Part shown: piece by piece, positions 6,026-14,252 of the stretch
How positions within the stretch are numbered: position 1 is the stretch's first letter
Layout: each line of letters opens with the position of its first letter
NCBI GenBank assembly: GCA_030625695.1
Contig: DAOUQK010000052.1
Location: forward strand, 1 to 14,280
Direction: 5' to 3'
DNA length: 14,280 bases
DNA from: Paracoccaceae bacterium
GTDB taxonomy: Bacteria > Pseudomonadota > Alphaproteobacteria > Rhodobacterales > Rhodobacteraceae
Position numbers and translations under genes: made by a program
The notes under the pieces: model-generated
The model's input: only the letters and a program-made list of their open reading frames with translations
What the model was told of the DNA's origin: nothing
Database searches by the model: none

Positions 6026-6598
6026 ATGAAAACGCATATACTTACTCTTGTTGCCGTGCTGGCAAGCGGCTTTGCCCTGCCGACCCAGGCGGGCAGCGAT
6101 CTGAGCACCGCGTTGCAGTTGCGCGCCTGTCAGGGCTGCGATCTGAGCGATGACGTTTTTACCGGCAAGAATTTCAGCTACATGGACCTCACCGGTGCCA
6201 CGCTTAGCCGATCCGTCCTTAATCAGGTGAACCTGTCGGGATCGCTGTTGATCCAGGCCCAGCTTGAGAGGGTGGTTTTCCTCAATGGCCTGGCGGTACA
6301 GACCAATTTCACCGGCGCCACATTTTTCCAGTCGAACCTCTCGGGCGCAGATTTCACCGCAGCAATTCTGGCCAGCGCCGTGCTGGACGAAGCCAATCTG
6401 ACCGGTGCGCGCTTGACCGGCGCGCAACTGAGCAATGCTTCACTTCAGTGGGCTACGTTGAACGGTGCCAATCTCGACAATGCGCAATTGACGCGGGCCA
6501 ATTTCACAGGTGCAAAGTTGACGGATGTATCGATCAAGGGCGCAGTTTTTTGCAACACAATCATGCCCGACGGCAGCCTCAACAATAGCGGCTGCTAA
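6026..6598 (+). CDS. Exported pentapeptide-repeat protein
   Basis: A 190-aa protein with a Sec-type signal peptide (MKTHILTLVAVLASGFALPTQA, cleavage likely after A22) and, from about residue 38 to 178, a run of A(D/N)LXX-type pentapeptide repeats such as DLTGA, NLSGA, NLTGA, ANLDN and ANFTG. These would form a right-handed quadrilateral beta-helix. Cysteines flank the helix: C35 and C38 before it, C176 and the very last residue C190 after it, suggesting end-capping disulfides in the periplasm. AGGGA lies 8 nt before the ATG. The stop codon sits within a hairpin shared with the convergent Mo-subunit gene. Function is unknown; the signal peptide argues against a Qnr-like gyrase-protection role. 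Confidence 0.88.
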   Translation: MKTHILTLVAVLASGFALPTQAGSDLSTALQLRACQGCDLSDDVFTGKNFSYMDLTGATLSRSVLNQVNLSGSLLIQAQLERVVFLNGLAVQTNFTGATFFQSNLSGADFTAAILASAVLDEANLTGARLTGAQLSNASLQWATLNGANLDNAQLTRANFTGAKLTDVSIKGAVFCNTIMPDGSLNNSGC

Positions 6599-6627
6599 GG
6601 CGCGCGCGGGTCTGCGCACGCCTTAGC
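6594..6627. terminator. Probable bidirectional terminator hairpin
   Basis: Arms GCTAAGGCG (6594-6602) and CGCCTTAGC (6619-6627) are perfect 9-bp complements. After one mismatch, 3 more pairs close an 8-nt loop. The stem includes the stop codon of the pentapeptide gene and lies 7 nt beyond the stop of the convergent Mo-subunit gene. On the plus strand a short T-rich stretch (TGTTTCT) follows. U-runs are weak, so efficiency is uncertain. Confidence 0.65.
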
Positions 6628-6633
6628 TGTTTC

Positions 6634-8877
6634 TCAGCCGCGCTTTTCCAGTGCTGCCAGAATGCGCGGTGGGTTCATTGGCAATTCATGCAACCGCACG
6701 CCTGCTGCCGCTGAAACCGCGTTGGCGATGGCTGCCAAAGGTGGGCAGATCGAGGTTTCGCCAACACCGCGCACACCATGGGGGTGCCCGGGGTTGGGGA
6801 CTTCGACAATAACCGTGTCGATCATTGGCAGGTCGGACGCGACCGGGATGCGATAATCCAGGAACACATCGTTTTGCAAACGGCCATCTTCGCCATAGAC
6901 ATATTCTTCGTTCAGTGCCCAACCGATGCCTTGTGCGGCCCCGCCCTGATACTGGCCTTCAACGTAGGCCGGGTGGATCGCCTTGCCTGCGTCCTGAACC
7001 ACGGTATAGCGCACGATCGATGTTTTGCCGGTTTCCGGGTCTACCTCAGCGTCAACGATATGGGTGGCAAAGCTGACGCCCGCGCCTTCCGGGCTTGCCT
7101 CATAGTGGCCCGAGATTGGCCCGCCGGTGCGGCCCATGCTGGCGCAAATCCGGGCAATTGGCATCGGTTCAAAATCGCCCGCGTTTGGCCCTGAGGGCAC
7201 GGCGCAGCCGTCAACCCAATCGACCGCTTCGGGATCAATTTTCCATTTCGCTGCGGCCCTTGCGCAGAGGATCTTTACCGCTGCGCGCGCCGCCTTGATG
7301 GTGGCCAGACCTGACGCATAGGTCACCCGGCTGCCATGGCTGACTTCGTTGTAGCCCAAGGAGGCCGTATCAGCGACGGTACAGCGGATATTTTCGTATG
7401 GAATACCAAGTTCCTCTGCCGCCATCAGCGCCATCGAGGCGCGAGAGCCGCCGATATCCGGCGTTCCCACCACGATCTGCGCCGAGCCGTCCATCGACAA
7501 GGCCAATGTCACCGAGGTTTCACCGCCAAAGTTGAACCAGAAGCCGCAGGATACACCGCGTCCCTGACCCGGCTTCAACGGGGCGGTATAATGTGGATGC
7601 GCCTTGGCTGCTTCCAGTGTTTCAACCAGACCGATACGTTGGAATGTCGGCCCATAGCTGGCTTTCGTTCCCTCGTGAGAGGCATTTTTCAGCCGCACGT
7701 CGATGGGATCAAGACCCAGCTTGTTGCACAGTTCATCAATCACTGATTCGACTGCAAATGCGCCCATGGGCGAACCCGGCGCGCGGTAAGCGGCCTGTTT
7801 TGGCCGGTTGGCCATCACGTCATAACCGATCTGCTTGACATTCTTCAGGTTATACGGCGCAAACGCGCACATGGCGGTGAATTCCATTGGTGCCGACGGG
7901 AATGCACCGCCTTGCAAGCGGAACACGCCTTTGGCTGCCGTGATGGTGCCGTCCTTTTTCATGCCGATTTTGACATCCATCGAGGTGGACGAGGTCGGGC
8001 CTGAGGCGCGCAGCACTTCGGAGCGGCTCATGACGATCTTGACCGGGCGGTTGGCTTTGCGAGACAGCGCCAATGCGACCGGTTCGATGAATACAACGGT
8101 CTTGCCGCCAAATCCGCCGCCGATCTCGGAGGCGGTGACGCGCAATTGGCTGGCCTCAAGGCCGAGCAGCGCCGAACACAGTTTTTGCACGTTCCAGTGG
8201 CCTTGGGTACAGCACCACATCTCGCCTTTGCCATCGCCGCCAAGGGTGCCAAGGCAAGCGTGCGGTTCGATATAACCTTGGTGAGTGGCTTCGGTGCGGA
8301 AATGGTCTTCGATCACCAGATCGGCCTCGGCAAAGCCGGCGTCAACGTCGCCGTGCCCGCTTTCGTGATAGCGTACCACGTTGGGGTGCAGCCCTTCGGG
8401 GACGGATTTGTCGGCGGCCCCGGCGCGGATAATCGGCGCGTCGTCGGCCATTGCCTTGTCCACATCCGTTACATGCGGCAGTATTTCGTAGGTGACTTCG
8501 ACCAGTTTGACCGCGTCGCGTGCGATCAGGGGCGATGTGGCCGCCACAGCCGCGATGGCGTGGCCGTCATACAGGGCGGTGCCCGACGCCATGATGTTTT
8601 CCAGAACGTTCCAATTGCTGCCCGTCAGGCCGGTGGCGAAATCGGCGCGGGTGACGATGGCTTTAACGCCGTCAAGCGCCTCGGCCTTGGAGGTGTCGAT
8701 CGAGATGATTTTGGCGTGGGCGTGCGGCGAGCGAACAATCGCCCCGTGCAGCATGCCGGGTGCATAGGCGTCGGCACCGAATTTGGCGCGACCCGTGACC
8801 TTGTCAAGCCCGTCAGGGCGGTCCGGCGAGGTGCCTACATATTTGAAGTCACTGGTTTTTACGTCGTCGAGGGACAT
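6634..8877 (-). CDS. Molybdenum hydroxylase large subunit (xanthine dehydrogenase/CoxL family)
   Basis: The catalytic Mo-pterin subunit (747 aa) of an aerobic-type three-subunit hydroxylase that would oxidise an aromatic, heterocyclic or aldehyde substrate with water as oxygen source. Visible motifs: GGGFGGK (253-259), QGGAAQGIGWALNEEY (about 644-659), and GVRGVGETSICPPLAAIANA with the catalytic glutamate E707. At the position diagnostic for CO dehydrogenases it has AYRAPGSP (363-370), neither the form I AYRCSFR nor the form II AYRGAGR motif, so CO is an unlikely substrate. The start shares one base with the stop of the 2Fe-2S gene (TGATG), giving tight coupling. It is the last gene of its operon and meets the pentapeptide gene tail to tail. 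The exact substrate cannot be read from the sequence. Confidence 0.93.
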   Translation of the reverse strand: MSLDDVKTSDFKYVGTSPDRPDGLDKVTGRAKFGADAYAPGMLHGAIVRSPHAHAKIISIDTSKAEALDGVKAIVTRADFATGLTGSNWNVLENIMASGTALYDGHAIAAVAATSPLIARDAVKLVEVTYEILPHVTDVDKAMADDAPIIRAGAADKSVPEGLHPNVVRYHESGHGDVDAGFAEADLVIEDHFRTEATHQGYIEPHACLGTLGGDGKGEMWCCTQGHWNVQKLCSALLGLEASQLRVTASEIGGGFGGKTVVFIEPVALALSRKANRPVKIVMSRSEVLRASGPTSSTSMDVKIGMKKDGTITAAKGVFRLQGGAFPSAPMEFTAMCAFAPYNLKNVKQIGYDVMANRPKQAAYRAPGSPMGAFAVESVIDELCNKLGLDPIDVRLKNASHEGTKASYGPTFQRIGLVETLEAAKAHPHYTAPLKPGQGRGVSCGFWFNFGGETSVTLALSMDGSAQIVVGTPDIGGSRASMALMAAEELGIPYENIRCTVADTASLGYNEVSHGSRVTYASGLATIKAARAAVKILCARAAAKWKIDPEAVDWVDGCAVPSGPNAGDFEPMPIARICASMGRTGGPISGHYEASPEGAGVSFATHIVDAEVDPETGKTSIVRYTVVQDAGKAIHPAYVEGQYQGGAAQGIGWALNEEYVYGEDGRLQNDVFLDYRIPVASDLPMIDTVIVEVPNPGHPHGVRGVGETSICPPLAAIANAVSAAAGVRLHELPMNPPRILAALEKRG

Positions 8878-9356
8878 CAGGAAGCCTCCCTTAATTCAGC
8901 AGCCGTGTCCATCACGGCGCGGATGATTTTGTCATAGCCGGTACAGCGGCAAAGATTGCCAGCCAGCCAATAGCGTACTTCGGTTTCAGTCGGATCGGGG
9001 TTCTTTTCCAGCAACGCCTTGGTTGCCACCAAAATGCCCGGTGTGCAGACGCCGCATTGCAACGCCGCATGTTCGATGAACTTGCGCTGCAAAGGATGCA
9101 GTTCTTCGCCCGTCGCGATACCCTCGACAGTGCCGATCTCGTGGCCTTCGACCTCAGCCCCCAGTACCAGACAGGAGCAGACAACCCGCCCGTCCAAGGT
9201 TACCGAACAAGCGCCGCAATCGCCGGTGCCACAGCCTTCTTTGGCACCGGTCAGGCCCAGACGGTCGCGCAGCACATCCAACAATGTTTCGCGCGGGTCG
9301 CACAGGAATTCGACCGCGTCGCCGTTTACCGACGTGGTTACATGTATCTTGCTCAT
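8877..9356 (-). CDS. Molybdenum hydroxylase 2Fe-2S subunit (CoxS/XdhA-like)
   Basis: The electron-transfer subunit (159 aa) passing electrons from the Mo site to FAD. The N-terminal plant-ferredoxin-type cluster is bound by C42, C47 and C50 (EGCGTGDCGACSV) with C60 or C62 as fourth ligand. The C-terminal helical domain binds the second cluster through C101 and C104 (QCGVCTPG) and C136 and C138 (NLCRCTGY). All expected cysteines are present and the length is normal. It starts on the last base of the FAD-subunit stop (TGATG) and ends on the first base of the Mo-subunit start, so the three proteins are probably made in equal amounts. Confidence 0.95.
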   Translation of the reverse strand: MSKIHVTTSVNGDAVEFLCDPRETLLDVLRDRLGLTGAKEGCGTGDCGACSVTLDGRVVCSCLVLGAEVEGHEIGTVEGIATGEELHPLQRKFIEHAALQCGVCTPGILVATKALLEKNPDPTETEVRYWLAGNLCRCTGYDKIIRAVMDTAAELREAS

Positions 9357-10225
9357 CAGCTTGCCCCTCCGGCTTGCGCGCGCTCATAGGCGATTTTGGC
9401 GACGCGGCGTGCCAGAACACCCGCGACTTTGGTGCGGAACTCGATGGTTCCGCGTTTGTCGGTGATCGGGTTGCAGGCGGCTGAGGCCGCTGCGGCCAAT
9501 TTCTCTAAGGCTGCGTCATCCAGAGTGCTGCCGATGATCGCATCGGCACAGGCCTGATCCAGCAAGGCGGTCGGGGCAACAGCGCCCAACACAACCCGCG
9601 CCGCAGTAATCGTATCGCCGTCCACCGCAAGGTTAATGCCACAGCCAACCACCGCGATGTCCATCTCGGTGCGGGGGATAAAGCGCAGGTAAGCGTCGCC
9701 GCCCCCTGCTGCGCGTGGTGGAATGTTCACAGCCGTTACAATCTCACCTTGTGCCAGGGATGTTCGCCCCGGTCCGGTTGCGATGTCTTCAGCCGCGACC
9801 TCGCGGGTGCCATTCGGCCCGCTGACCGTAACGGTTGCGCCCGCTGCGATCATCGCCGGAACTGAATCCGCCGCAGGAGAGCCATTGCACAGGTTGCCCG
9901 TCAGTGTCGCGCGCCCCTGAATTTGGGTCGAGCCAACCAGATCCATCGCCTCGACCAGGCCGGGCCAGTCGCCGCCAAGGTCGGCATGTTCGGTCATTTC
10001 CGCGCCGGTTACAGCGACGCCAATGGTCCAGCCACCGTCCGAATTGCGGGTAATGTCATGCACCCCGTCGATGTGTTTAATGTCAATCAATGTATCCGGC
10101 GTCACGATATCGGCGCGTAGCTGGACCAAAACATCGGTCCCTCCGGCCAGAAATCTGGTGATGCCGGTTGCTTTGGCCGCGATCTTGGATGCGTCCTCAA
10201 AGCTGGCCGGGGTGTGGTACTGCAT
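9356..10225 (-). CDS. Molybdenum hydroxylase FAD subunit (CoxM-like)
   Basis: The FAD-binding medium subunit (289 aa), first gene of the operon, accepting electrons from the 2Fe-2S subunit and passing them to an outside acceptor. The family's two FAD signatures are present: FLAGGTDVLVQLR (about 25-37) and TLTGNLCNGSPAADSVP (about 107-123), followed by the typical C-terminal CO_deh_flav region (IEFRTKVAGVLARRVA). The ATG at 10225 has GAGGA 7 nt upstream on the minus strand. The gene order FAD, 2Fe-2S, Mo is that of coxMSL operons, but order alone does not define the substrate. A 442-nt spacer separates it from the divergent DUF302 gene, so the operon promoter should lie there. Confidence 0.94.
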   Translation of the reverse strand: MQYHTPASFEDASKIAAKATGITRFLAGGTDVLVQLRADIVTPDTLIDIKHIDGVHDITRNSDGGWTIGVAVTGAEMTEHADLGGDWPGLVEAMDLVGSTQIQGRATLTGNLCNGSPAADSVPAMIAAGATVTVSGPNGTREVAAEDIATGPGRTSLAQGEIVTAVNIPPRAAGGGDAYLRFIPRTEMDIAVVGCGINLAVDGDTITAARVVLGAVAPTALLDQACADAIIGSTLDDAALEKLAAAASAACNPITDKRGTIEFRTKVAGVLARRVAKIAYERAQAGGAS

Positions 10226-10667
10226 GTCAAATCCTCACGACATAGGGGTGCGTCTTTAACAATTGCAGAACATGCGCCCATGGACAAGCACCTGCGGACT
10301 ATTGTGCATAGGTTTTTTCAGCTTCTCACATTTTTTCTGCTCCTCAAGATGAAACCGTCCGAGTGTCGATACAGGCGCAGACAACAAGATCTGGAAAGGG
10401 CCAATGTTCGTTGCTCAGTGCCTTTTGGGCATTGGGTTATAGACCTCTCTGATAACATGTCACATATGACATGTTATCAGAGAGGGGTAAGGAGGCAGAA
10501 CCTGCGTTCTGGGATCGGTGCCATCAATGTTGGGCAAAGATTTTCCCCGCCAAACCTGCGCATGAATTCGCCAAAAGACACCGCAACGAAAACGTGATGC
10601 CGGCTTGATGGACATCACCCGGCCGCCCCGGCATTTTCAGGCGCACCAATAATTCAAGGGTTGACCC
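10226..10667. other. 442-nt divergent intergenic region
   Basis: No gene is supported. This spacer must carry the promoters for the Mo-hydroxylase operon (leftward) and the DUF302 gene (rightward); I could not identify a convincing -35/-10 pair for either. Its only strong feature is the 42-bp hairpin at 10444-10485, 219 nt from the FAD-subunit start and 183 nt from the DUF302 start. An open frame crossing it (10214-10597) has no domain and runs through the palindrome. Confidence 0.7.
10444..10485. repeat. 42-bp perfect hairpin, second palindrome family
   Basis: Arms CCTCTCTGATAACATGTCA (10444-10462) and its exact complement (10467-10485) enclose a 4-nt loop, CATA. The inner 13-base arms TGATAACATGTCA and TGACATGTTATCA match those of the hairpin at 5281-5332 at all but 2 positions (left) and 1 position (right), and both hairpins have 4-nt loops, while the outer stems differ in length and sequence but stay paired. 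Confidence 0.85.
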
Positions 10668-11144
10668 ATGTCGTTCAAATCGCTTTTCCTTGCTGCCGCT
10701 CTGTCATTTGTTGCAACTTTGGCCTTGAGCGATGGGATTGAACCGCGTGAAGACTGGGTGGTTATCAAAACCTCTAAACCCTACAACGCCCTGATCGGCG
10801 ACGTGAAATCCGCCATCAAAGCCAACGGCATGGGCGTGGTGACACAAGCAGGCCCAACCGGGGCCGCCGCCAACCGGGGCATCACCATCCCCGGCAACCG
10901 GGTGATCGGCGTCTTTAACAACAAATTTGCCGTGGCCGTGCTCGAAACCTCGACTGCGGCGATGATAGAAGCGCCTATTGCCATGTATATCACTGAAAAT
11001 GCGGATGGAACGGCCACCCTGTCTTATAAAACGCCCAGCTTTGTCTTTGCGCCGTATATGGCAGAGGGCGGTGAAACGCTGGTGGGGCTGGCGGCGGATC
11101 TTGATGTGCGCTTTGCCGCCATTGCAGCAGCTGCCAGCCAATAG
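10668..11144 (+). CDS. Exported DUF302-domain protein
   Basis: A 158-aa protein with an N-terminal Sec-type signal (about 1-21, MSFKSLFLAAALSFVATLAL) followed by a single DUF302 domain. The family pattern is visible as the helix-rich N-terminal part (VIKTSKPYNALIGDVKSAIK) and the stretch APIAMYITENADGTATLSYK, then TPSFVFAPYMAEGGETL. DUF302 has no settled biochemical role. AAGGG lies about 8 nt before the ATG. The gene stands alone, divergent from the Mo-hydroxylase operon, with the hairpin-bearing spacer upstream; a shared regulator is possible but not shown. Confidence 0.85.
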   Translation: MSFKSLFLAAALSFVATLALSDGIEPREDWVVIKTSKPYNALIGDVKSAIKANGMGVVTQAGPTGAAANRGITIPGNRVIGVFNNKFAVAVLETSTAAMIEAPIAMYITENADGTATLSYKTPSFVFAPYMAEGGETLVGLAADLDVRFAAIAAAASQ

Positions 11145-11434
11145 TTGTGTTACAAGTGCGGTCGATCCTGCGGCCCGGCGTCACCAATCGGCGCGAAATC
11201 CGGCCAAATGGCGGAATACCGCCCCGGATCGGCAACAAACCTCGCAATGTTTCTAACGGATTCTCACCTATTCGCGAGCAGGGTCGAATAGATTATTTCC
11301 TGCACTTACTGTTTGTTAAACCTGTTTGGAATGAAAGCGACAAGATGATGACGCCAATTACCCTGATTGACCGGCCCTTCACCCTTCGCGGGCTGGCCGG
11401 GATGTTAAAAAGGTGATGATGGCGCGTAGGATTA
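11145..11434 (+). other. 290-nt spacer between DUF302 and opgC
   Basis: No gene is supported. It should hold the end of the DUF302 transcript and the promoter of the opg operon. Two small inverted repeats are visible: GGCGG/CCGCC with loop AATA (11210-11223), and CTATTCG/CGAATAG with a 10-nt loop (11268-11291) followed by ATTATTTCC, which may act as a weak terminator. No promoter could be fixed by eye. Confidence 0.5.
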
Positions 11435-12706
11435 ATGAGGCAAGACACTAATACCATGGCAACAATTTCGCCCAGCTCAGATTTTGCGGCAAACGCACCT
11501 GCCGCACCCGCTGTAAACGTTCCGGCCACACCTGGGGTGCGGGTCCGTGACCCACGGCTTGATTTCTTTCGTGGCATTGCGATGTTCATCATCCTGATCG
11601 CGCATACCCCCAAGAACATGTGGAATTCCTGGATCCCGGCGCGGTTTGGCTTTTCTGACGCGACCGAGATATTTGTGTTCTGTTCAGGCATGGCATCGGC
11701 AATTGCGTTTGGTGCGTGTTACGCCAAGCGTGGCTGGCTGATGGGCACGGCACGGGTGATGTACCGGGTGTGGCAGGTTTACTGGGCCCACATCGGGCTG
11801 TTTTTCTTTGTGGCGATGTCACTGGCGTTTATCGACACCTATGGCAATTTTGACAAAAGCTATGTCAACAGCCTGAACCTGAAACATTTCTTTGATGACC
11901 CGATGCCCAATATTGTTGGCATATTCACCCTGACCTACGTGCCGAACTATTTCGATATCCTGCCGATGTATCTGGTGGTGTTGGCGATGATGCCGTTGTT
12001 CATGGCCCTGTCGCGGATTGGGTTCTGGGCGGTTGCGGGCGTCAGCATCGCCATCTGGATCGCTGCCAACCTGTCCCTGCTGGACCTGCCAGCCGAGCCG
12101 TGGTCATCACGGCGCTGGTTTTTCAACCCGTTTGGCTGGCAATTCCTGTTCTTCACCGGGTTTGCATTCATGATCGGCTGGATTCCCGCGCCGCCGAGGT
12201 CGCGCACAATCTTGTTGGTGGCGATAGGGTTTGTGGTTTTATCGGCGCCGTTTGGGTCGTGGAAAGTATTTCTTTGGGTCAATGATTTTAACGAAGACCT
12301 GGGCCAGTTGATCCGCAAAGCATGGGGGCCGCTGAAGGACCTGCGCACCAAATCGGAATTCGCCGGCTTGCGGTATGTGCATTTCCTGGCGCTGGCCTAT
12401 ATCGGCTGGATGGCCGTGGGTGAGGGCGGGCACCGGTTGGCGGCACATGGCACCGGGCTGGGGTCACAAATCTGGAAGTTTATTCTGACCGTTACGACGA
12501 AAGTGGGCCAGCAATCGCTGGCGGTGTTTGTGTTCTCGATGGCGGTTGCACGCATCATCGGCTTCGTTTTGGATCAGACCGGGCGCAGCGCTGGCACGGT
12601 AGCGATTGCCAACCTGACCGGTTTTGCAATGCTGATCGGCGTGGCCTATACGGCCGGCTGGTTCAAATCCCAACCCTGGAAAAGCAAGGGGAGCAAACGC
12701 ACATGA
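11435..12706 (+). CDS. opgC: OpgC-type membrane succinyltransferase for periplasmic glucans
   Basis: A polytopic inner-membrane protein (423 aa) of the OpgC family, which succinylates osmoregulated periplasmic glucans. After an Ala/Pro-rich N-terminal tail comes the family opening RDPRLDFFRGIAMFIILIAH (about 38-57), then about ten hydrophobic segments, the NPFGWQFLFFTGF motif (231-243) and GQQSLAVFVFS (358-368). The start is uncertain: ATG 11435 has AGGA only 3 nt upstream, while an in-frame ATG at 11456 would remove seven residues of the non-conserved tail. The 3' end overlaps opgG by ATGA. In Rhodobacter sphaeroides opgC belongs to an operon with the glucan-backbone genes, which matches this layout. 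Confidence 0.92.
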   Translation: MRQDTNTMATISPSSDFAANAPAAPAVNVPATPGVRVRDPRLDFFRGIAMFIILIAHTPKNMWNSWIPARFGFSDATEIFVFCSGMASAIAFGACYAKRGWLMGTARVMYRVWQVYWAHIGLFFFVAMSLAFIDTYGNFDKSYVNSLNLKHFFDDPMPNIVGIFTLTYVPNYFDILPMYLVVLAMMPLFMALSRIGFWAVAGVSIAIWIAANLSLLDLPAEPWSSRRWFFNPFGWQFLFFTGFAFMIGWIPAPPRSRTILLVAIGFVVLSAPFGSWKVFLWVNDFNEDLGQLIRKAWGPLKDLRTKSEFAGLRYVHFLALAYIGWMAVGEGGHRLAAHGTGLGSQIWKFILTVTTKVGQQSLAVFVFSMAVARIIGFVLDQTGRSAGTVAIANLTGFAMLIGVAYTAGWFKSQPWKSKGSKRT

Positions 12707-14235
12707 GCGGCATGACAAGACGCGCCTTTCTGGCCAGCACAACCGCGGCTGCCGCGTTTGGTGGCGCCAAGGCGGCAATGGCCACGTCACCGGGGATGGA
12801 TTTTGAACGCGAACAGGTGATTACTTTGGCCCGGGATATGGCCGGGCATGGGTATATGCCACGCGCGCAGGTGCCAAAAGATTGGCGCGACCTTAGTTAT
12901 GAGCAATATAAGTCGATCTGGTTCAAACATACTGCCGCCCTGTGGCGCGGGACGGATGCGTCTTACAACGTCGATTTCTTCCACCCCGGTCTGTATTTCC
13001 CGCAAGCGATCACCATTGATACGGTCGAGGATGGTAATTCCAAGCTGATCCCGTTTGATCTGGGTGATTTTGACCGTACCGATAAGGTGCCGGATCTGAC
13101 GGAACAGGGCAATCTTGGTTATTCCGGTTTCCGGCTTCGCACTGAGTTGCGCAAGGCTGGCGTCAAGAACGAGTTCTGCGTGTTTCAGGGGGCCAGTTAT
13201 TTTCGGGCCATTGGTTTTGGTCAGACCTATGGGCTTTCGGCACGGGGACTCGCCCTTAAAACCGCCGACCCGATGGGCGAAGAATTCCCTGATTTCACCC
13301 GTTTCTGGCTGGAACGCCCCGGTCCCGGTCAGCGCAATATCGTGGTGCATGCGTTGCTGGACAGCCCTGGTGTGACTGGCGCTTATCGGTTTGACATCTC
13401 TCCGGGCCGCTCCTCGGTGATGGAGGTTGAGGCGACGTTGTTCCCGCGTCGCGACCTTGCCCATGTCGGTCTTGGCCCGCTGACGTCGATGTTTTTGTTC
13501 GACAGCACCAACCGGCATAGGTTCGATGATTTTCGCCCAGCGGTGCATGACAGCGAAGGGTTGTTGATCCGCAATGGGGCGGGCGAGGTTTTGTGGCGTC
13601 CCTTGGCCAACCCCAAAACCCTGCAAGTGTCGTCGTTTGTAGATGACAGTCCGCGTGGCTTTGGCCTGATGCAACGGGCGCGTAAACTGTCGGATTTCAA
13701 CGACCTCGAAGCGCTGTATCATCGCCGTCCTTGTGTCTGGGTCGAACCGATGGGGGAATGGGGCAAAGGGTCGGTCACGCTAGTGGAAATCCCGGCGGAC
13801 CGCGAGATTTATGACAATATCGTTGCCTATTGGCGGCCGCGTGAAGTGATGAAGGCTGGCAGCCGCGTTGATCTGTCTTATCGGCTTAGCTGGGGCTCGG
13901 AGGCGACCGGTGTTATCACCACGCCGGATGACGCCACGCTGGCACGGGTCACCAATACGTCGATGGGCAAACGCCGTCTTGGCGGGCGGATCGTGGCGAT
14001 TGATTTTGAACGCAGCGGGTTGTTTGAGGGTGGGCCAGAAGGCATCGACGTACGGATCAGTTCGCCGCATGCCGACACCAGCGATGGCGTGTTGCAAAGC
14101 AACCCGCAGACCGGTGGTTTGCGCCTTGCGTTCAGCTTTGACCCCGGTGAACGTGATATGGCCGAGATGCGGGCGCAATTGCGCCGTGATGGCAAACCGC
14201 TGACCGAAGTCTGGCTGTATCGGTGGACTGCTTGA
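12703..14235 (+). CDS. opgG: Periplasmic glucan biosynthesis protein OpgG/OpgD (MdoG family)
   Basis: A 510-aa MdoG-family protein that acts in the periplasm on the glucan backbone made by OpgH. The N-terminus MSGMTRRAFLASTTAAAAFG is a twin-arginine signal (R6 R7) with a hydrophobic Ala-rich part, so export is probably by Tat, as in E. coli OpgD, whereas E. coli OpgG uses Sec. The mature part carries the MdoG core: YEQYKSIWFKHTAALWRG, YFPQAITID, FRLRTEL and GLALKTADPMGEEFPDF. The length is normal for the family. The ATG overlaps the opgC stop (ATGA); an in-frame ATG at 12712 (MTRRAF) is also possible. Choosing opgG over opgD rests on operon position next to opgC and probable opgH. Confidence 0.9.
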   Translation: MSGMTRRAFLASTTAAAAFGGAKAAMATSPGMDFEREQVITLARDMAGHGYMPRAQVPKDWRDLSYEQYKSIWFKHTAALWRGTDASYNVDFFHPGLYFPQAITIDTVEDGNSKLIPFDLGDFDRTDKVPDLTEQGNLGYSGFRLRTELRKAGVKNEFCVFQGASYFRAIGFGQTYGLSARGLALKTADPMGEEFPDFTRFWLERPGPGQRNIVVHALLDSPGVTGAYRFDISPGRSSVMEVEATLFPRRDLAHVGLGPLTSMFLFDSTNRHRFDDFRPAVHDSEGLLIRNGAGEVLWRPLANPKTLQVSSFVDDSPRGFGLMQRARKLSDFNDLEALYHRRPCVWVEPMGEWGKGSVTLVEIPADREIYDNIVAYWRPREVMKAGSRVDLSYRLSWGSEATGVITTPDDATLARVTNTSMGKRRLGGRIVAIDFERSGLFEGGPEGIDVRISSPHADTSDGVLQSNPQTGGLRLAFSFDPGERDMAEMRAQLRRDGKPLTEVWLYRWTA

Positions 14236-14252
14236 CCTCTGATCTGCATATC

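Noticed and set aside
6026..6598. Qnr-like quinolone-resistance protein
   Set aside because: It has a signal peptide and terminal cysteines; Qnr proteins act in the cytoplasm on DNA gyrase.
8146..8937. 263-aa plus-strand open frame opposite the Mo and 2Fe-2S subunit genes
   Set aside because: Antisense shadow crossing a gene boundary; low-complexity G/V/A-rich translation without domain.
6634..10225. Carbon monoxide dehydrogenase (coxMSL), form I or II
   Set aside because: The Mo subunit carries AYRAPGSP instead of either CO-dehydrogenase signature, and no cox accessory genes are nearby.
10214..10597. 127-aa plus-strand frame in the divergent spacer
   Set aside because: It reads through the 42-bp hairpin, and its start overlaps the FAD-subunit start on the other strand; no homology-like motif.
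12787..13722. 311-aa minus-strand open frame opposite opgG
   Set aside because: Antisense to a well-supported gene with no motif.
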